From: Neisseria sp.
GTDB lineage: Bacteria > Pseudomonadota > Gammaproteobacteria > Burkholderiales > Neisseriaceae
Length of the DNA: 64,000 nucleotides
Assembly: GCF_030527965.1 (NCBI RefSeq)
Contig: NZ_JAUMZU010000001.1
Coordinates: forward strand, 22,141-86,140
Reading direction: 5' to 3'
Shown here: piece by piece, positions 54,606 to 63,016 of the stretch
Numbering within the stretch: position 1 is the first letter of the stretch
Layout of the letters: each line of letters begins with the position of its first letter
Translations under genes and position numbers: made by a program
Notes under the pieces: model-generated
Seen by the model: the letters and a program-made list of their open reading frames with translations, nothing else
Database searches by the model: none
What the model was told of the DNA's origin: nothing

Positions 54606-54652
54606 TCCTAAATGCCTGTCTGAAAAATACTGAGAAGGAAAACAACCGAGCC

Positions 54653-55594
54653 ATGCCTCACGATCATGCCCATCATCATGAACACAGCCGTCCGGCCAAC
54701 AAGCAGGTGCTGCGCGTTTCGCTCGTGGTGATTGCCGCTTTTATGGTTGTGGAAATCATCGGCGGCTGGCTAACCAACAGTTTGGCCCTGCTTTCGGATG
54801 CCGGTCATATGTTTTCCGATGCGCTTTCTCTGGGCATCTCGTTGCTGGCACTGAAAATGGGCGAACGTGCGGTAAGTCGCCGCAATACTTTCGGTTACAA
54901 GCGTTTTGAAATTCTAGCTGCGGCGTTTAACGGTTTGACGCTGCTTTTTATTGCGCTCTTAATTGCTTATGAAGCAATCGACCGCTTTGTCGACCCGCCG
55001 CAGATAGCCACGACGGGCATGTTGATGACCAGTGTGCTGGGCTTGGCGGTTAATATCTGGGTGGCATGGTATATGCTGAAAAACAGCGATACCGAAGAAA
55101 ACATCAATATGCGCAGCGCTTATTTGCATGTGTTGGGTGATTTGTTCGGTTCTCTCGGCGCGATTGCGGCCGCGATATTGATGATGGCGTTTGGCTGGCG
55201 CTGGGCCGATCCGCTGGCCAGCTTGCTGGTGGCAGGGCTGATTGCCGCGAGCGGTTGGGGTGTGATACGGAATGCTGCCCATATTTTAATGGAAGGCACA
55301 CCGGCCGATATGGATTTGGATAGGATTTCGGCCGCCATTTTAGAAACGGAAGCAGTGGAAGCCGTGCACGACCTTCATATCTGGAGCATCAGCAGCGGCT
55401 TGCATGCTTTGTCGTGCCACATCGTGGTTGACGGCAATCTGAGCGTGGCGCAGGCGGAGCAAATTGTCGAAATGGTGGCACACCGATTGAAGCACGAAAA
55501 CATCAGCCATATTACGGTGCAAACGGAAAGCCGCGCACACGGCCACAGCGAGGATTTGTTGTGTGATATGCCGCAGGACGAACACCATCATTAA
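54653..55594 (+). CDS. cation diffusion facilitator (zinc) transporter
   Basis: A 313-residue CDF transporter, probably exporting Zn2+ in exchange for protons. A histidine-rich start (MPHDHAHHHEHS) is followed by six predicted helices; helix II carries SLALLSDAGHMFSDALSLG and helix V LHVLGDLFGSLGAI, which form the metal site. A soluble C-terminal domain follows (AVEAVHDLHIWSISSGLHALSCHIVVDG), ending in another histidine cluster. It resembles CzcD/ZitB. AAGGAAAA is 12 bases before the ATG. Confidence 0.94.
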   Translation: MPHDHAHHHEHSRPANKQVLRVSLVVIAAFMVVEIIGGWLTNSLALLSDAGHMFSDALSLGISLLALKMGERAVSRRNTFGYKRFEILAAAFNGLTLLFIALLIAYEAIDRFVDPPQIATTGMLMTSVLGLAVNIWVAWYMLKNSDTEENINMRSAYLHVLGDLFGSLGAIAAAILMMAFGWRWADPLASLLVAGLIAASGWGVIRNAAHILMEGTPADMDLDRISAAILETEAVEAVHDLHIWSISSGLHALSCHIVVDGNLSVAQAEQIVEMVAHRLKHENISHITVQTESRAHGHSEDLLCDMPQDEHHH

Positions 55595-55599
55595 TGTTA

Positions 55600-55634
55600 A
55601 AATGCCTGTCTGAAATCGATTTCAGACAGGCATC
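55600..55634 (+). terminator. DUS-pair terminator between the CDF and Gph-like genes
   Basis: AAATGCCTGTCTGAAA, four bases, TTTCAGACAGGCAT. The hairpin ends about 20 bases before the next ATG, so it also sits in the leader of the following gene. Confidence 0.75.
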
Positions 55635-55653
55635 TTTCAGAAAGAATATTCCA

Positions 55654-56304
55654 ATGACCATCCAAGCCGTATTATTCGACCTCGACGGTACTTTAGCCGA
55701 CACCGCCCTTGATCTGGGCGGCGCACTCAATTCTTTGCTGCGCAAACATGAGCTGCGCGAAAAAAGCATGGAAGAAATCAGGCCGGTTGCCAGCCACGGC
55801 GCCAGCGGCTTGATTATGCTGGGGGCGGGTATTTCCAGATTCCATCCCAACCATGACCAATGGCGGCAAAACTTTTTGGCAGAGTATGAGCAGTGTTTCG
55901 ACAAAGACACTGTTTTGTTTGAAGGTATTAACGAATTAATCGATAATCTGGCCGAGCGCGGCATCAAGTGGGGCATCATTACCAACAAGCCGAAAACGTT
56001 TACCGAACGCCTGGTGCCCAAGCTGGGCTTTTCGACCGAACCGGCGGTGGTCGTTAGCGGCGACACTTGCGAAGAGCCGAAGCCCAGCATCAAACCGATG
56101 CGTTATGCTTATCAGGCTTTGGAGGTATCGCCGGAGGATTGCTTGTATGTGGGCGACGCCGAGCGCGATATGATTGCGGCGCGTAATGCCGGTATGGTTT
56201 CCGTATTGGCCGCGTGGGGTTATCTTTCTGAGAATGACCGGGTGGAAGACTGGCCGGTTGATTTCACAATCAACGAGCCGTTGGATTTGTTGAATCATTT
56301 GTAA
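55654..56304 (+). CDS. HAD-IA phosphatase, phosphoglycolate phosphatase-like
   Basis: A 216-residue HAD hydrolase. Motif I VLFDLDGTLADTALDLGGALN, motif II in GIITNKP, motif III around EEPKPSIKPM, motif IV VGDAERDMIAARNAGM. The pattern matches Gph/MupP phosphatases, which act on 2-phosphoglycolate or MurNAc-6-phosphate; the sequence alone does not choose. MTIQAVLF at 55654 is the start; the open frame upstream is the DUS hairpin. recR begins 10 bp after the stop. Confidence 0.9.
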   Translation: MTIQAVLFDLDGTLADTALDLGGALNSLLRKHELREKSMEEIRPVASHGASGLIMLGAGISRFHPNHDQWRQNFLAEYEQCFDKDTVLFEGINELIDNLAERGIKWGIITNKPKTFTERLVPKLGFSTEPAVVVSGDTCEEPKPSIKPMRYAYQALEVSPEDCLYVGDAERDMIAARNAGMVSVLAAWGYLSENDRVEDWPVDFTINEPLDLLNHL

Positions 56305-56314
56305 AACATAAGTC

Positions 56315-56920
56315 ATGTCCCGAAATACCGATGCTTTCAGCCAGCTTATCCATGCGTTGAAGGCTTTACCCAATGTTGGCCCCAAATCGGCCCAGCGCAT
56401 CGCCTATCATCTTTTGCAACATAATCGGGCAGGTGCGCAGGAGTTGGCCGAAGCGCTGCAACTGGCATTGCGGCAGGTGCGACACTGCGCTTTATGCAAT
56501 ACCTTTTGTGAAAACGAGCTTTGCGATATTTGCGCCGATCAAACGCGCGATTCACGCCGCCTGATGATTGTGCATATGCCGGCGGATGTTGCCAGCATGG
56601 AGGCGGCACGTTGCCATGACGGTTTGTATTTTGTGTTGATGGGACAGGTTAATCCCGTTCAAGGCATGGATTTATCGCATATTGCATTGGAGCAACTGGT
56701 TGAGCGCTTGAAAAAAAGCGACGTGGAAGAAATCATTATTGCCACCAATTTTACTGCCGAAGGCGATGCGACGGCTTATGTGTTATCCGAATTATTTAAA
56801 AACCTGCCTTATAAAATAAGCCGTTTGTCTCGCGGCATTCCGTTGGGCGCGGAGCTGGAATATGTCGATGCGGGCACGCTGGCGCAAGCTGTTTACGAAC
56901 GGCGGCAGCTGAAAGACTAA
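56315..56920 (+). CDS. recR: recombination protein RecR
   Basis: A 201-residue DNA-binding clamp that acts with RecF/RecO to load RecA at gaps. Helix-hairpin-helix LPNVGPKSAQRIAYHLL, zinc finger CALCNTFCENELCDIC, then the Toprim domain (LMIVHMPADVASME) and the Walker-B-like end LSRGIPLGAELEYVDAGTL. All positions typical. It is 10 bp behind the phosphatase gene, and a DUS-pair terminator follows. Confidence 0.96.
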   Translation: MSRNTDAFSQLIHALKALPNVGPKSAQRIAYHLLQHNRAGAQELAEALQLALRQVRHCALCNTFCENELCDICADQTRDSRRLMIVHMPADVASMEAARCHDGLYFVLMGQVNPVQGMDLSHIALEQLVERLKKSDVEEIIIATNFTAEGDATAYVLSELFKNLPYKISRLSRGIPLGAELEYVDAGTLAQAVYERRQLKD

Positions 56921-56929
56921 TTGAAATAA

Positions 56930-56963
56930 AAAATGCCTGTCTGAAACTTTCAGACAGGCATTT
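56930..56963 (+). terminator. DUS-pair terminator after recR
   Basis: AAATGCCTGTCTGAAA directly followed by CTTTCAGACAGGCATTT. It is 18 bases before the next ATG. Confidence 0.8.
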
Positions 56964-56980
56964 CAAACAGAGGAAACTTC

Positions 56981-58051
56981 ATGTATCAGAAAAAAAAGCG
57001 TTCGATGCAACCTTGGATAATTATGGCCGTGGTTTTGTCTTTTACTTTCTGGCTGGTTTACGCCTTGGGCGACGTACTCACCCCGTTTGCCGTAGCGGCG
57101 GTGTTGGCCTATATTCTGAACCCGTTGGTGGAGATTCTGCGTAATAAAGGTATTAAACGCGGGTTGGCATCTATGCTGGTCATGGTGTTTTCGCTAATCT
57201 TGATTTTAGCGCTGGTGCTGATTATCGTGCCGATGCTGGTTAATCAGTTCAACAATCTGGTCGAGAGGCTGCCGCAAATCATCAATTTCGCGCAAAACAA
57301 AGCCTTGCCGTGGCTAAACGGATTGGTTGGCGAACACATTACCATTAATGTTCCAACCGTTACCGCATGGTTGCAGGCGCATACCGGCGAATTCAGCAAC
57401 GCGGCCAAACAGATTGCACCGACGCTGATGCGCCAGAGCGGCGCAGTAGTGTCCGGCTTGAGCAATTTGTTTTTACTGCCTTTCTTGCTTTATTACTTTT
57501 TGCTCGATTGGCAGCGCTGGTCGCACGGCATTCGGGCTTTGGTGCCGCGCCGCTTTATCGATACCTACACGCGCATCAGCGGTAATATGGACAAGGTATT
57601 GGGCGAATTTTTGCGCGGTCAGCTGATGGTTATGCTGATTATGGGTTTGATTTACGGCGTGGGCTTAATGTTGACCGGGCTGGATTCCGGTTTTGCCATC
57701 GGTATGATTGCCGGCATTCTGGTATTCGTGCCTTATTTGGGCGCTTTTACCGGCTTGTTATTGGCAACGGTTGCCGCCTTGCTTCAATTCGGTTCATGGC
57801 AAGGCTTGATAATGGTATGGGCGGTTTTTGGCGTCGGACAATTTTTGGAAAGCTTCTTGATTACGCCGAAAATCGTCGGCGACCGGATTGGGCTATCGCC
57901 TTTCTGGGTGATTTTCTCGTTGATGGCGTTTGGCCAGCTCATGGGCTTTATCGGTATGCTGGTCGGTTTACCGCTGGCCGCGGTAACGCTGGTATTGTTG
58001 CGCGAAGGTGCAAGCGCTTATTTCGGAAGCCGGTTTTATCAACATAAATAA
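56981..58051 (+). CDS. AI-2E family transporter (PerM-like)
   Basis: A 356-residue membrane protein with about eight helices. The N-terminal pattern (PFAVAAVLAYILNPLVEILRN) and C-terminal RIGLSPFWVIFSLMAFGQLMGFIGMLVGLPLAAV are diagnostic of the UPF0118/AI-2E exporter family. Members are reported as autoinducer-2 exporters or Na+/H+ antiporters; the role here is open. GAGGAAACTTC precedes the ATG. Confidence 0.9.
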   Translation: MYQKKKRSMQPWIIMAVVLSFTFWLVYALGDVLTPFAVAAVLAYILNPLVEILRNKGIKRGLASMLVMVFSLILILALVLIIVPMLVNQFNNLVERLPQIINFAQNKALPWLNGLVGEHITINVPTVTAWLQAHTGEFSNAAKQIAPTLMRQSGAVVSGLSNLFLLPFLLYYFLLDWQRWSHGIRALVPRRFIDTYTRISGNMDKVLGEFLRGQLMVMLIMGLIYGVGLMLTGLDSGFAIGMIAGILVFVPYLGAFTGLLLATVAALLQFGSWQGLIMVWAVFGVGQFLESFLITPKIVGDRIGLSPFWVIFSLMAFGQLMGFIGMLVGLPLAAVTLVLLREGASAYFGSRFYQHK

Positions 58052-58059
58052 TTTTTCAG

Positions 58060-58095
58060 ACAGGCATTCAAATTCAAACAGGCATTCAAATTCAA
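58060..58095 (+). repeat. tandem 18-bp duplication including part of a DUS
   Basis: ACAGGCATTCAAATTCAA is present twice back to back. The first copy belongs to an exact DUS (58055-58066); the second recreates a DUS-like TTCAAACAGGCA with one mismatch. It lies just before the ribosome binding site of the hemerythrin gene. Confidence 0.9.
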
Positions 58096-58107
58096 AAGGA
58101 ATGACAT

Positions 58108-58617
58108 ATGAACCCGTTTGATACCCGAAGCGTTACTTTTGCCGAACCGATTGAAATGCTTTACGCTTGTCACGGAAAAGTAAGGCGGTTTTGTAGCCAA
58201 GTCGACATGCTGCCTGCCTATATTGCCGAGCATGGCCGAAATGAGATTGTGCAACAGGCGGTAAAACAGATCATCCAATATTTCGATATTGCCGCGCCGT
58301 TGCACCATCAGGATGAAGAAGACGATTTCTTCCCGCTATTATTGCAATATGCGCCACAAGCGCTTGCCAATATTGAAGAGCTGAAACGCCAACATGAAAC
58401 ACTGCATGCAAATTGGACGGCTCTGAAAATCGAATTTAACCAGATGTCATCTGATTCGAAACATCCGTTTAACGAAGAAACCGCCAAACGGTTTACCGAA
58501 GGATATGCCGTGCATCTTGCATTGGAAGAGCCTTTATTCGAAATGGGTAAGCAATTCATTCCACAAGAAAAACTGGCCGCTATCGGCCGCAATATGGCGC
58601 AAAGGCGTCAAAATTAA
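58108..58617 (+). CDS. hemerythrin domain protein
   Basis: A 169-residue all-helical protein. Iron-binding residues can be followed as CHGKVRRF (His near residue 15), [13 protein letters not shown] (about 68-80), HETLHANW (about 95-102) and [11 protein letters not shown] (about 135). Such proteins bind a di-iron centre and may sense or buffer oxygen or nitric oxide; the exact role is unknown. AAAGGAATGACAT precedes the ATG. Confidence 0.88.
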   Translation: MNPFDTRSVTFAEPIEMLYACHGKVRRFCSQVDMLPAYIAEHGRNEIVQQAVKQIIQYFDIAAPLHHQDEEDDFFPLLLQYAPQALANIEELKRQHETLHANWTALKIEFNQMSSDSKHPFNEETAKRFTEGYAVHLALEEPLFEMGKQFIPQEKLAAIGRNMAQRRQN

Positions 58618-58790
58618 GCGTTTTAAGCAGGGTTTTCATATTAGACAAGCGTATATTGACAAGCAGTATTGCTGTTGATTATAGTTAATTCGATGGCTGA
58701 AATAGTTCTCATTACTGCTTGGTTTTTACTTTTTAAGATAAAAACAGGGCTGACTAAAACAATTTGATTTTTTTAACAAAGGAGTTTGTT

Positions 58791-59117
58791 ATGGCTACAT
58801 TTGAATTGAAAAAAAGTGATACCGGCGCCTTTCACTTCAATTTTTTGGGTGAGAATGGCAAAACCATTTTGCGCAGCGAGCAATACAACAGCAAAGCGTC
58901 TGCCCAGAATGGCATTGAATCGGTAAGAAAAAATGCCGATAATGAAGCGCGTTATGATTTAAAAGAAGGCAGTTCCGGTAAATTTTATTTCAATTTAAAA
59001 GCGGCCAACGGCCAAATTATCGGTACCAGCATGATGTATGGTGACCATGCTGCACGGGAGACTGTAATCGAAGAGTTGAAAAAACATGCCGCCAAAGCAG
59101 GCGTTGTAGAAAGCTGA
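58791..59117 (+). CDS. YegP family protein (DUF1508)
   Basis: A 108-residue protein made of two tandem DUF1508 repeats of about 50 residues. Each has the pattern F-x-L-K-x-x-(N/S)GQ...F: FELKKSDTGAFHFNFLGENGKTIL and YDLKEGSSGKFYFNLKAANGQII, and each ends in a helix beginning near NGIESVRKNA or ETVIEELKKH. Function is unknown. The start MATFE at 58791 follows AAAGGAG at ideal distance. Confidence 0.92.
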   Translation: MATFELKKSDTGAFHFNFLGENGKTILRSEQYNSKASAQNGIESVRKNADNEARYDLKEGSSGKFYFNLKAANGQIIGTSMMYGDHAARETVIEELKKHAAKAGVVES

Positions 59118-59128
59118 TCGTCAATGTT

Positions 59129-59166
59129 AAAAAAGCCTGTCTGAAATTCTCAGACAGGCTTTTTTA
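59129..59166 (+). terminator. DUS-pair terminator after the YegP gene
   Basis: AAAAGCCTGTCTGA, five bases, TCAGACAGGCTTTTTT. Confidence 0.85.
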
Positions 59167-59388
59167 ATATATGAATCGCTTATATAGATAGAGAAGTGTT
59201 AATGAGGTTTGTTTGCAATGAGGAGAAGAAGCAATCAGGCTTTGTTTTCGGGATCCGGCAGAAATAATTCGCCTCTGCAATTAAATCAGTTTATATAAAT
59301 TTGTTGAAAGTCAAAAATTATTGAGATGGAAAAGCTTTAAAAATAGTTTGTAGTATAATTAAGTAATAATATTACAAAGGACTTTGGT

Positions 59389-59652
59389 ATGACTAAGCAT
59401 CAATTAAACGTTTTCGTAGGTTCCATCGGCGCACTTATCGGTGTTTTTGTTTTTCTTGCCTACATTCCGCAAATCATGGCTAACCTCGAAGGGGCGAAAA
59501 GTCAGCCTTGGCAGCCGCTTATCGCCGCGATTTCGTGCCTTATTTGGGTTATCTATGCTTGGACCAAACAGCCGAAACGAGATTACATTTTGATGATTCC
59601 GAACGTTATGGGCGTGCTGTTCGGCTTTTTAACCTTCCTTACTTCACTGTAA
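59389..59652 (+). CDS. SemiSWEET family transporter
   Basis: An 87-residue three-helix membrane protein. The PQ-loop YIPQI lies in helix 1 and the whole length matches SemiSWEETs, which work as dimers to move sugars across the inner membrane. Substrate unknown. AAAGGACTTTGGT precedes the ATG, and TATAAT at 59354-59359 is a possible -10 box without a good -35. The region 59170-59350 before it is AT-rich and otherwise empty. Confidence 0.9.
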   Translation: MTKHQLNVFVGSIGALIGVFVFLAYIPQIMANLEGAKSQPWQPLIAAISCLIWVIYAWTKQPKRDYILMIPNVMGVLFGFLTFLTSL

Positions 59653-59673
59653 AAAAGATACTGCCGATTTCAT

Positions 59674-59706
59674 AAAGCCTGTCTGAAAACATTTCAGACA
59701 GGCTTT
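59674..59706 (+). terminator. DUS-pair terminator after the SemiSWEET gene
   Basis: AAAGCCTGTCTGAAA, three bases, TTTCAGACAGGCTTT. Confidence 0.85.
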
Positions 59707-59729
59707 ATTTTGCGTATATCAAAAATAAA

Positions 59730-59754
59730 AATCCCAAGCTTTTGGCTTGGGATT
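59730..59754 (-). terminator. hairpin terminator of tRNA-Ser
   Basis: AATCCCAAGC and GCTTGGGATT, five-base loop; on the minus strand a T-rich stretch follows. Confidence 0.8.
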
Positions 59755-59760
59755 AATATT

Positions 59761-59854
59761 TGGCGGAGTAGGAGGGATTCGAACCCTCGATCCAGGTTTT
59801 AGCCCAGATGCACCCTTAGCAGGGGTGTGCCTTCAGCCTCTCAGCCACTACTCC
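59761..59854 (-). tRNA. tRNA-Ser (anticodon GCU)
   Basis: Read on the minus strand, the acceptor arm GGAGTAG pairs with CTACTCC, followed by G and an encoded CCA. The anticodon loop CTGCTAA gives GCU, serine. A long variable arm (about 20 bases, GCATCTGGGCTAAAACCTGGAT region) and the T-arm GAGGGTTCGAATCCCTC confirm a class II tRNA. It is a single tRNA gene with its own terminator. Confidence 0.97.
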
Positions 59855-59949
59855 GTTCTTTTGAAGAAATGAGAATATAAAGGGTAGACAGGCGGGTGTC
59901 AAGCGTTTGGATTGGCTTGTTTTTTAACTGTTTGAAGTTACGATAAATA

Positions 59950-59977
59950 AAACCCATCGGCTTGCGCAGATGGGTTT
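59950..59977 (-). terminator. hairpin terminator after icd
   Basis: AAACCCATC and GATGGGTTT with a ten-base loop, and T-rich DNA beyond it on the minus strand; about 20 bases after the icd stop. Confidence 0.75.
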
Positions 59978-59997
59978 ACAGGCGTTTATCTTAAGGG

Positions 59998-61236
59998 TTA
60001 CATACGTTCAATCATGGCTTTCCCAAAGGCAGAACAAGATACTTCATTGGCACCTTCCATCAGGCGGGCGAAGTCGTAAGTGACCTGTTTGTCGCCAATG
60101 GCTTTTTCCATAGATTCGATAACCAAATCGGCAGCTTCTTTCCAGCCAAGATGGCGCAACATCATTTCGGCCGAGAGGATAAGCGAGCCGGGGTTAACCT
60201 TATCCAGTCCGGCATATTTTGGTGCTGTACCGTGGGTTGCTTCGAATACGGCGTATTCATCAGAAATATTGGCACCCGGAGCGATACCGATACCGCCGAC
60301 TTGAGCCGCTAGTGCATCAGAGATGTAATCACCGTTCAGGTTCAGCGTAGCGATAACGTCGTATTCGGCGGGGCGTAACACAATTTGCTGAAGGAACGCA
60401 TCGGCGATAGCGTCTTTAATAACAATTTCTTTGCCGGTTTTCGGATTTTTGAATTTACACCACGGGCCGCCGTCAATCGGTGTTGCGCCGAATTCTTTTT
60501 GTGCTAATTCGTAGCCCCAATCGCGGAAACCACCCTCGGTAAATTTCATGATATTGCCTTTATGCACCAGCGTAACGCTGCTGCGATCATTATCAATGGC
60601 ATACTGGATGGCAGCTCGTACTAAACGAGAGGTGCCTTCTTTGGATACAGGCTTGATGCCGATGCCGGAGGTTTCGGGGAAGCGGATTTTCTTCACGCCC
60701 ATTTCGTTTTGCAGGAAAGCAATGATTTTTTTGGCGCTGTCGCTTCCTGCTTCCCATTCGATGCCGGCATAAATATCTTCGGTATTTTCACGGAAAATCA
60801 CCATATTGGTTTTGCTCGGATCTTTCAGCGGAGAGGGGACTCCGTTGAAATAACGTACGGGGCGGACACATTGATATAAATCCAATTCTTGGCGCAATGC
60901 CACGTTGAGCGAACGGATACCGCCGCCAACAGGCGTGGTCATCGGGCCTTTAATAGATACGGAATATTCTTTCAATGCAGCAAGTGTTTCCTCGGGCAGC
61001 CAAACGTTGTCGCCATAAACTCGGGTGGCTTTTTCTCCTGCATAAACTTCCATCCAATGGATTTTTTTCTTACCACCATAAGCCTTTGCCACCGCCGCAT
61101 CAATAACATCAATCATGACAGGCGTAATATCTATGCCGATGCCGTCACCTTCGATAAAGGGAATAATCGGATGATCGGGAATGGCTTGACCAGGAATGAT
61201 TTTCTGGCCTTCGGCCGGTACTTTAATATGACTCAT
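59998..61236 (-). CDS. icd: isocitrate dehydrogenase (NADP+)
   Basis: A 412-residue enzyme of the E. coli Icd type, oxidising isocitrate to 2-oxoglutarate. [19 protein letters not shown] is the N-terminal signature; the substrate serine (phosphorylated by AceK in enteric bacteria) is in [10 protein letters not shown]; the metal aspartates are in [37 protein letters not shown] binds cofactor. AGGAGACACC precedes the ATG. It is transcribed alone. Confidence 0.97.
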   Translation of the reverse strand: MSHIKVPAEGQKIIPGQAIPDHPIIPFIEGDGIGIDITPVMIDVIDAAVAKAYGGKKKIHWMEVYAGEKATRVYGDNVWLPEETLAALKEYSVSIKGPMTTPVGGGIRSLNVALRQELDLYQCVRPVRYFNGVPSPLKDPSKTNMVIFRENTEDIYAGIEWEAGSDSAKKIIAFLQNEMGVKKIRFPETSGIGIKPVSKEGTSRLVRAAIQYAIDNDRSSVTLVHKGNIMKFTEGGFRDWGYELAQKEFGATPIDGGPWCKFKNPKTGKEIVIKDAIADAFLQQIVLRPAEYDVIATLNLNGDYISDALAAQVGGIGIAPGANISDEYAVFEATHGTAPKYAGLDKVNPGSLILSAEMMLRHLGWKEAADLVIESMEKAIGDKQVTYDFARLMEGANEVSCSAFGKAMIERM

Positions 61237-61672
61237 GGTGTCTCCTATTTGTCTGATTCTTTTCTTAAGGGATTGTAAATTTTAGTACATGTATCAATAC
61301 ATAATACCTGACGATTATGCTTGATTTTTGAGTGTTGCGCTAGTGCTCCTTAGGATTAAGAAATCAAAGAATGTGAATAGATACGCGTGTAATAGTGGAG
61401 TGAAGTGATTTATTGGGAAAAATTGAAATTAGGTTTGATGCGTTGGAAGTTAGCAAGGCGAATGTAAAAGTTTTTATTTAAATATCATAAAATTGGCAAA
61501 ATTTTGCTTCTGGTTAAAAATATAAACTTAGGATAATATTATTTTATGACAAATTAATATTATATAATAAATATGATGATAGAATAAAAACCATGAAGTC
61601 ATTAAGGCAGCTATGTCTTAATTTAAATCTATTGATTTTAAATAATTTGAACAAATTGTAGAGGAGTGGCTA
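61237..61672. other. AT-rich intergenic region before the bacteriocin-like locus
   Basis: About 435 bases with no supported gene, very AT-rich from about 61380. It must contain the icd promoter on the minus strand. TATAAT at 61563-61568 is a possible -10 box for the small-gene cluster, without a clear -35. A 22-codon open frame (61593-61661) ends exactly where the ribosome binding site of the next small gene begins. Confidence 0.55.
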
Positions 61673-61867
61673 TTGATACGTATGGTTCTTATAGGATGCA
61701 TGTATATTTTCATTATTTTTTATGCTGCCTCATTTATTTCCTGGATATATAGTATTTATTCAGTAGGATTTTCTTCATATGAAGGAAAAGTTTATGCTCA
61801 ATCATCAATAATTTTTTTAGTTTTTAGTCTGTTTTCACATTGGATTATATCACGATATTATTCGTAA
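61673..61867 (+). CDS. small two-helix membrane protein, possible bacteriocin immunity
   Basis: A 64-residue protein with two hydrophobic helices (MVLIGCMYIFIIFYAASFI and SSIIFLVFSLFSHWII) and a charged C-terminus. No family recognised. It starts with TTG, six bases after GAGGAG; ATG three codons later is farther from the site. Its position 60 bp before a bacteriocin-like peptide gene, in the same AT-rich DNA, suggests an immunity protein, which for class II peptides is often a small membrane protein. This is inference from context. Confidence 0.55.
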   Translation: MIRMVLIGCMYIFIIFYAASFISWIYSIYSVGFSSYEGKVYAQSSIIFLVFSLFSHWIISRYYS

Positions 61868-61880
61868 TTTTTTCAATATT

Positions 61881-61914
61881 TAAGTTTTAATATATACTAA
61901 GTTTTAATATATAC
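61881..61914 (+). repeat. 17-bp tandem duplication before the bacteriocin-like gene
   Basis: TAAGTTTTAATATATAC occurs twice without a gap (61881-61897, 61898-61914) and is followed directly by AAGGAG, the ribosome binding site. Confidence 0.92.
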
Positions 61915-61936
61915 AAGGAGTAAGAGTATGTAAGAT

Positions 61937-62176
61937 TTGACTTTTAATGAAATGCAACTAGTTAGTGGTGGAGGTGCCTGGGAAGATGCTATCGGTACTG
62001 CGGCTTCGGATGCAGGAGCAGGAGCGGCTGTTGGTAGTGCTATCGGTGGGGGTGCCGGTCTCTTAGGAGGGCCTTTGGCACCAGTCACTGTTAGTGGTGG
62101 AGCTACCGCAGGAGGTGTTATTGGCGGAGCAGTAGGTGCTGTTAGTGGTTTCATTGCTGGTTGGAATGACTTGTAA
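61937..62176 (+). CDS. double-glycine-leader bacteriocin-like peptide, start region disrupted
   Basis: The frame encodes LTFNEMQLVSGG, a leader of the colicin-V/class II bacteriocin type cut after Gly-Gly. About 67 residues of glycine- and alanine-rich peptide follow, with GxxxG repeats (GGVIGGAVGAVSGFIAG), typical of membrane-permeabilising bacteriocins. AAGGAG lies seven bases before an ATG at 61928, but the next codon is TAA. The expected product would start Met-x-Asp-Leu-Thr, so a change to TAA at codon 2 has probably inactivated it, unless TTG at 61937 or ATG 61952 is used. Colicin V has a comparable start. No exporter gene lies nearby. Confidence 0.7.
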   Translation: MTFNEMQLVSGGGAWEDAIGTAASDAGAGAAVGSAIGGGAGLLGGPLAPVTVSGGATAGGVIGGAVGAVSGFIAGWNDL

Positions 62177-62241
62177 TCTGCTTCGCGTTAAGCTAATAGT
62201 TTTTTGATTTTTATATAACCATTTGAAAACAGACAAAATGG

Positions 62242-62273
62242 AACCGTCGTCCAAGTTTTTGGGCGACGGTTTT
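62242..62273 (+). terminator. hairpin terminator after the bacteriocin-like gene
   Basis: AACCGTCGTCCAA and TTGGGCGACGGTT (one G-T wobble) with a short loop and T-run. It is GC-rich inside AT-rich DNA and closes the small cluster. Confidence 0.8.
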
Positions 62274-62382
62274 CATATTGATTATTGTATAATGCATTGC
62301 TTACTATCTTATCGAATATTACCCGTAGTTGAACGGCGATACGCCTCAGCATAAATTTTTGGCGACCTTTTTTAAAACAAAA

Positions 62383-62943
62383 ATGAATAATTTGATTATA
62401 TTGAATAAACCTTACGGTGTGATTTGCCAGTTTTCTCCTCATGAAAAGCACCAGTCGTTAAAAGATTATATTGACGTACCAGGTTTTTATCCTGCGGGTA
62501 GGCTGGATACGGATAGTGAGGGTTTACTACTGTTAACTGATGACGGGCGTTTGCAAGCGCGCATTGCTGAGCCGAAGTTCAAACTGGAGAAAACTTATTG
62601 GGCCCAGGTTGAAGGGAAACCGGATGAGGCAAAGCTGGAAATTTTGCGCCGTGGTGTGGATTTGGGAGATTTTAAAGCTCAGCCTGCCAAAGTGCGTGTG
62701 ATGGATGAAGAGGAAACGGCTGTTTTGTGGCCGCGCAATCCGCCGATTCGGGTGCGTAAGAGCGTACCCGATTTTTGGTTGGAGGTAAAAATCAGCGAGG
62801 GTAAAAACCGGCAGGTTCGCCGGATGACGGCTAAGGCTGGTTATCCTTGTTTGCGTTTGGTGCGTGTTGCAATTGGCAAAATCGATTTGTTTGACGAAAA
62901 TCTGGAGCAGGGTGCTTGGAAGTTTTCAGACAGGCTGCCATAA
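62383..62943 (+). CDS. rluE: 23S rRNA pseudouridine synthase (RluE type)
   Basis: A 186-residue RsuA-family pseudouridine synthase without an S4 domain, the RluE form that acts on U2457 of 23S rRNA (E. coli numbering). The catalytic aspartate is in GRLDTDSEGLLLLT; LNKPYGVICQFSP and EGKNRQVRRMTAKAGYPCLRLVR are the other signatures. The start MNNLIILNKP at 62383 matches the family; the longer frame upstream does not. A DUS-like site (TTCAGACAGGCT) overlaps the C-terminal codons. Confidence 0.92.
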   Translation: MNNLIILNKPYGVICQFSPHEKHQSLKDYIDVPGFYPAGRLDTDSEGLLLLTDDGRLQARIAEPKFKLEKTYWAQVEGKPDEAKLEILRRGVDLGDFKAQPAKVRVMDEEETAVLWPRNPPIRVRKSVPDFWLEVKISEGKNRQVRRMTAKAGYPCLRLVRVAIGKIDLFDENLEQGAWKFSDRLP

Positions 62944-63016
62944 TTGGCCTTATCGGGAATATAGCCGACTAGGGTGTGTTGCTGTTTGATTGATAATATA
63001 TTGAGGAATGCAAAAC

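Noticed and set aside
61897..62154. 85-codon proline/alanine-rich minus-strand frame
   Set aside because: Antisense of the glycine-rich bacteriocin-like peptide; no ribosome binding site.
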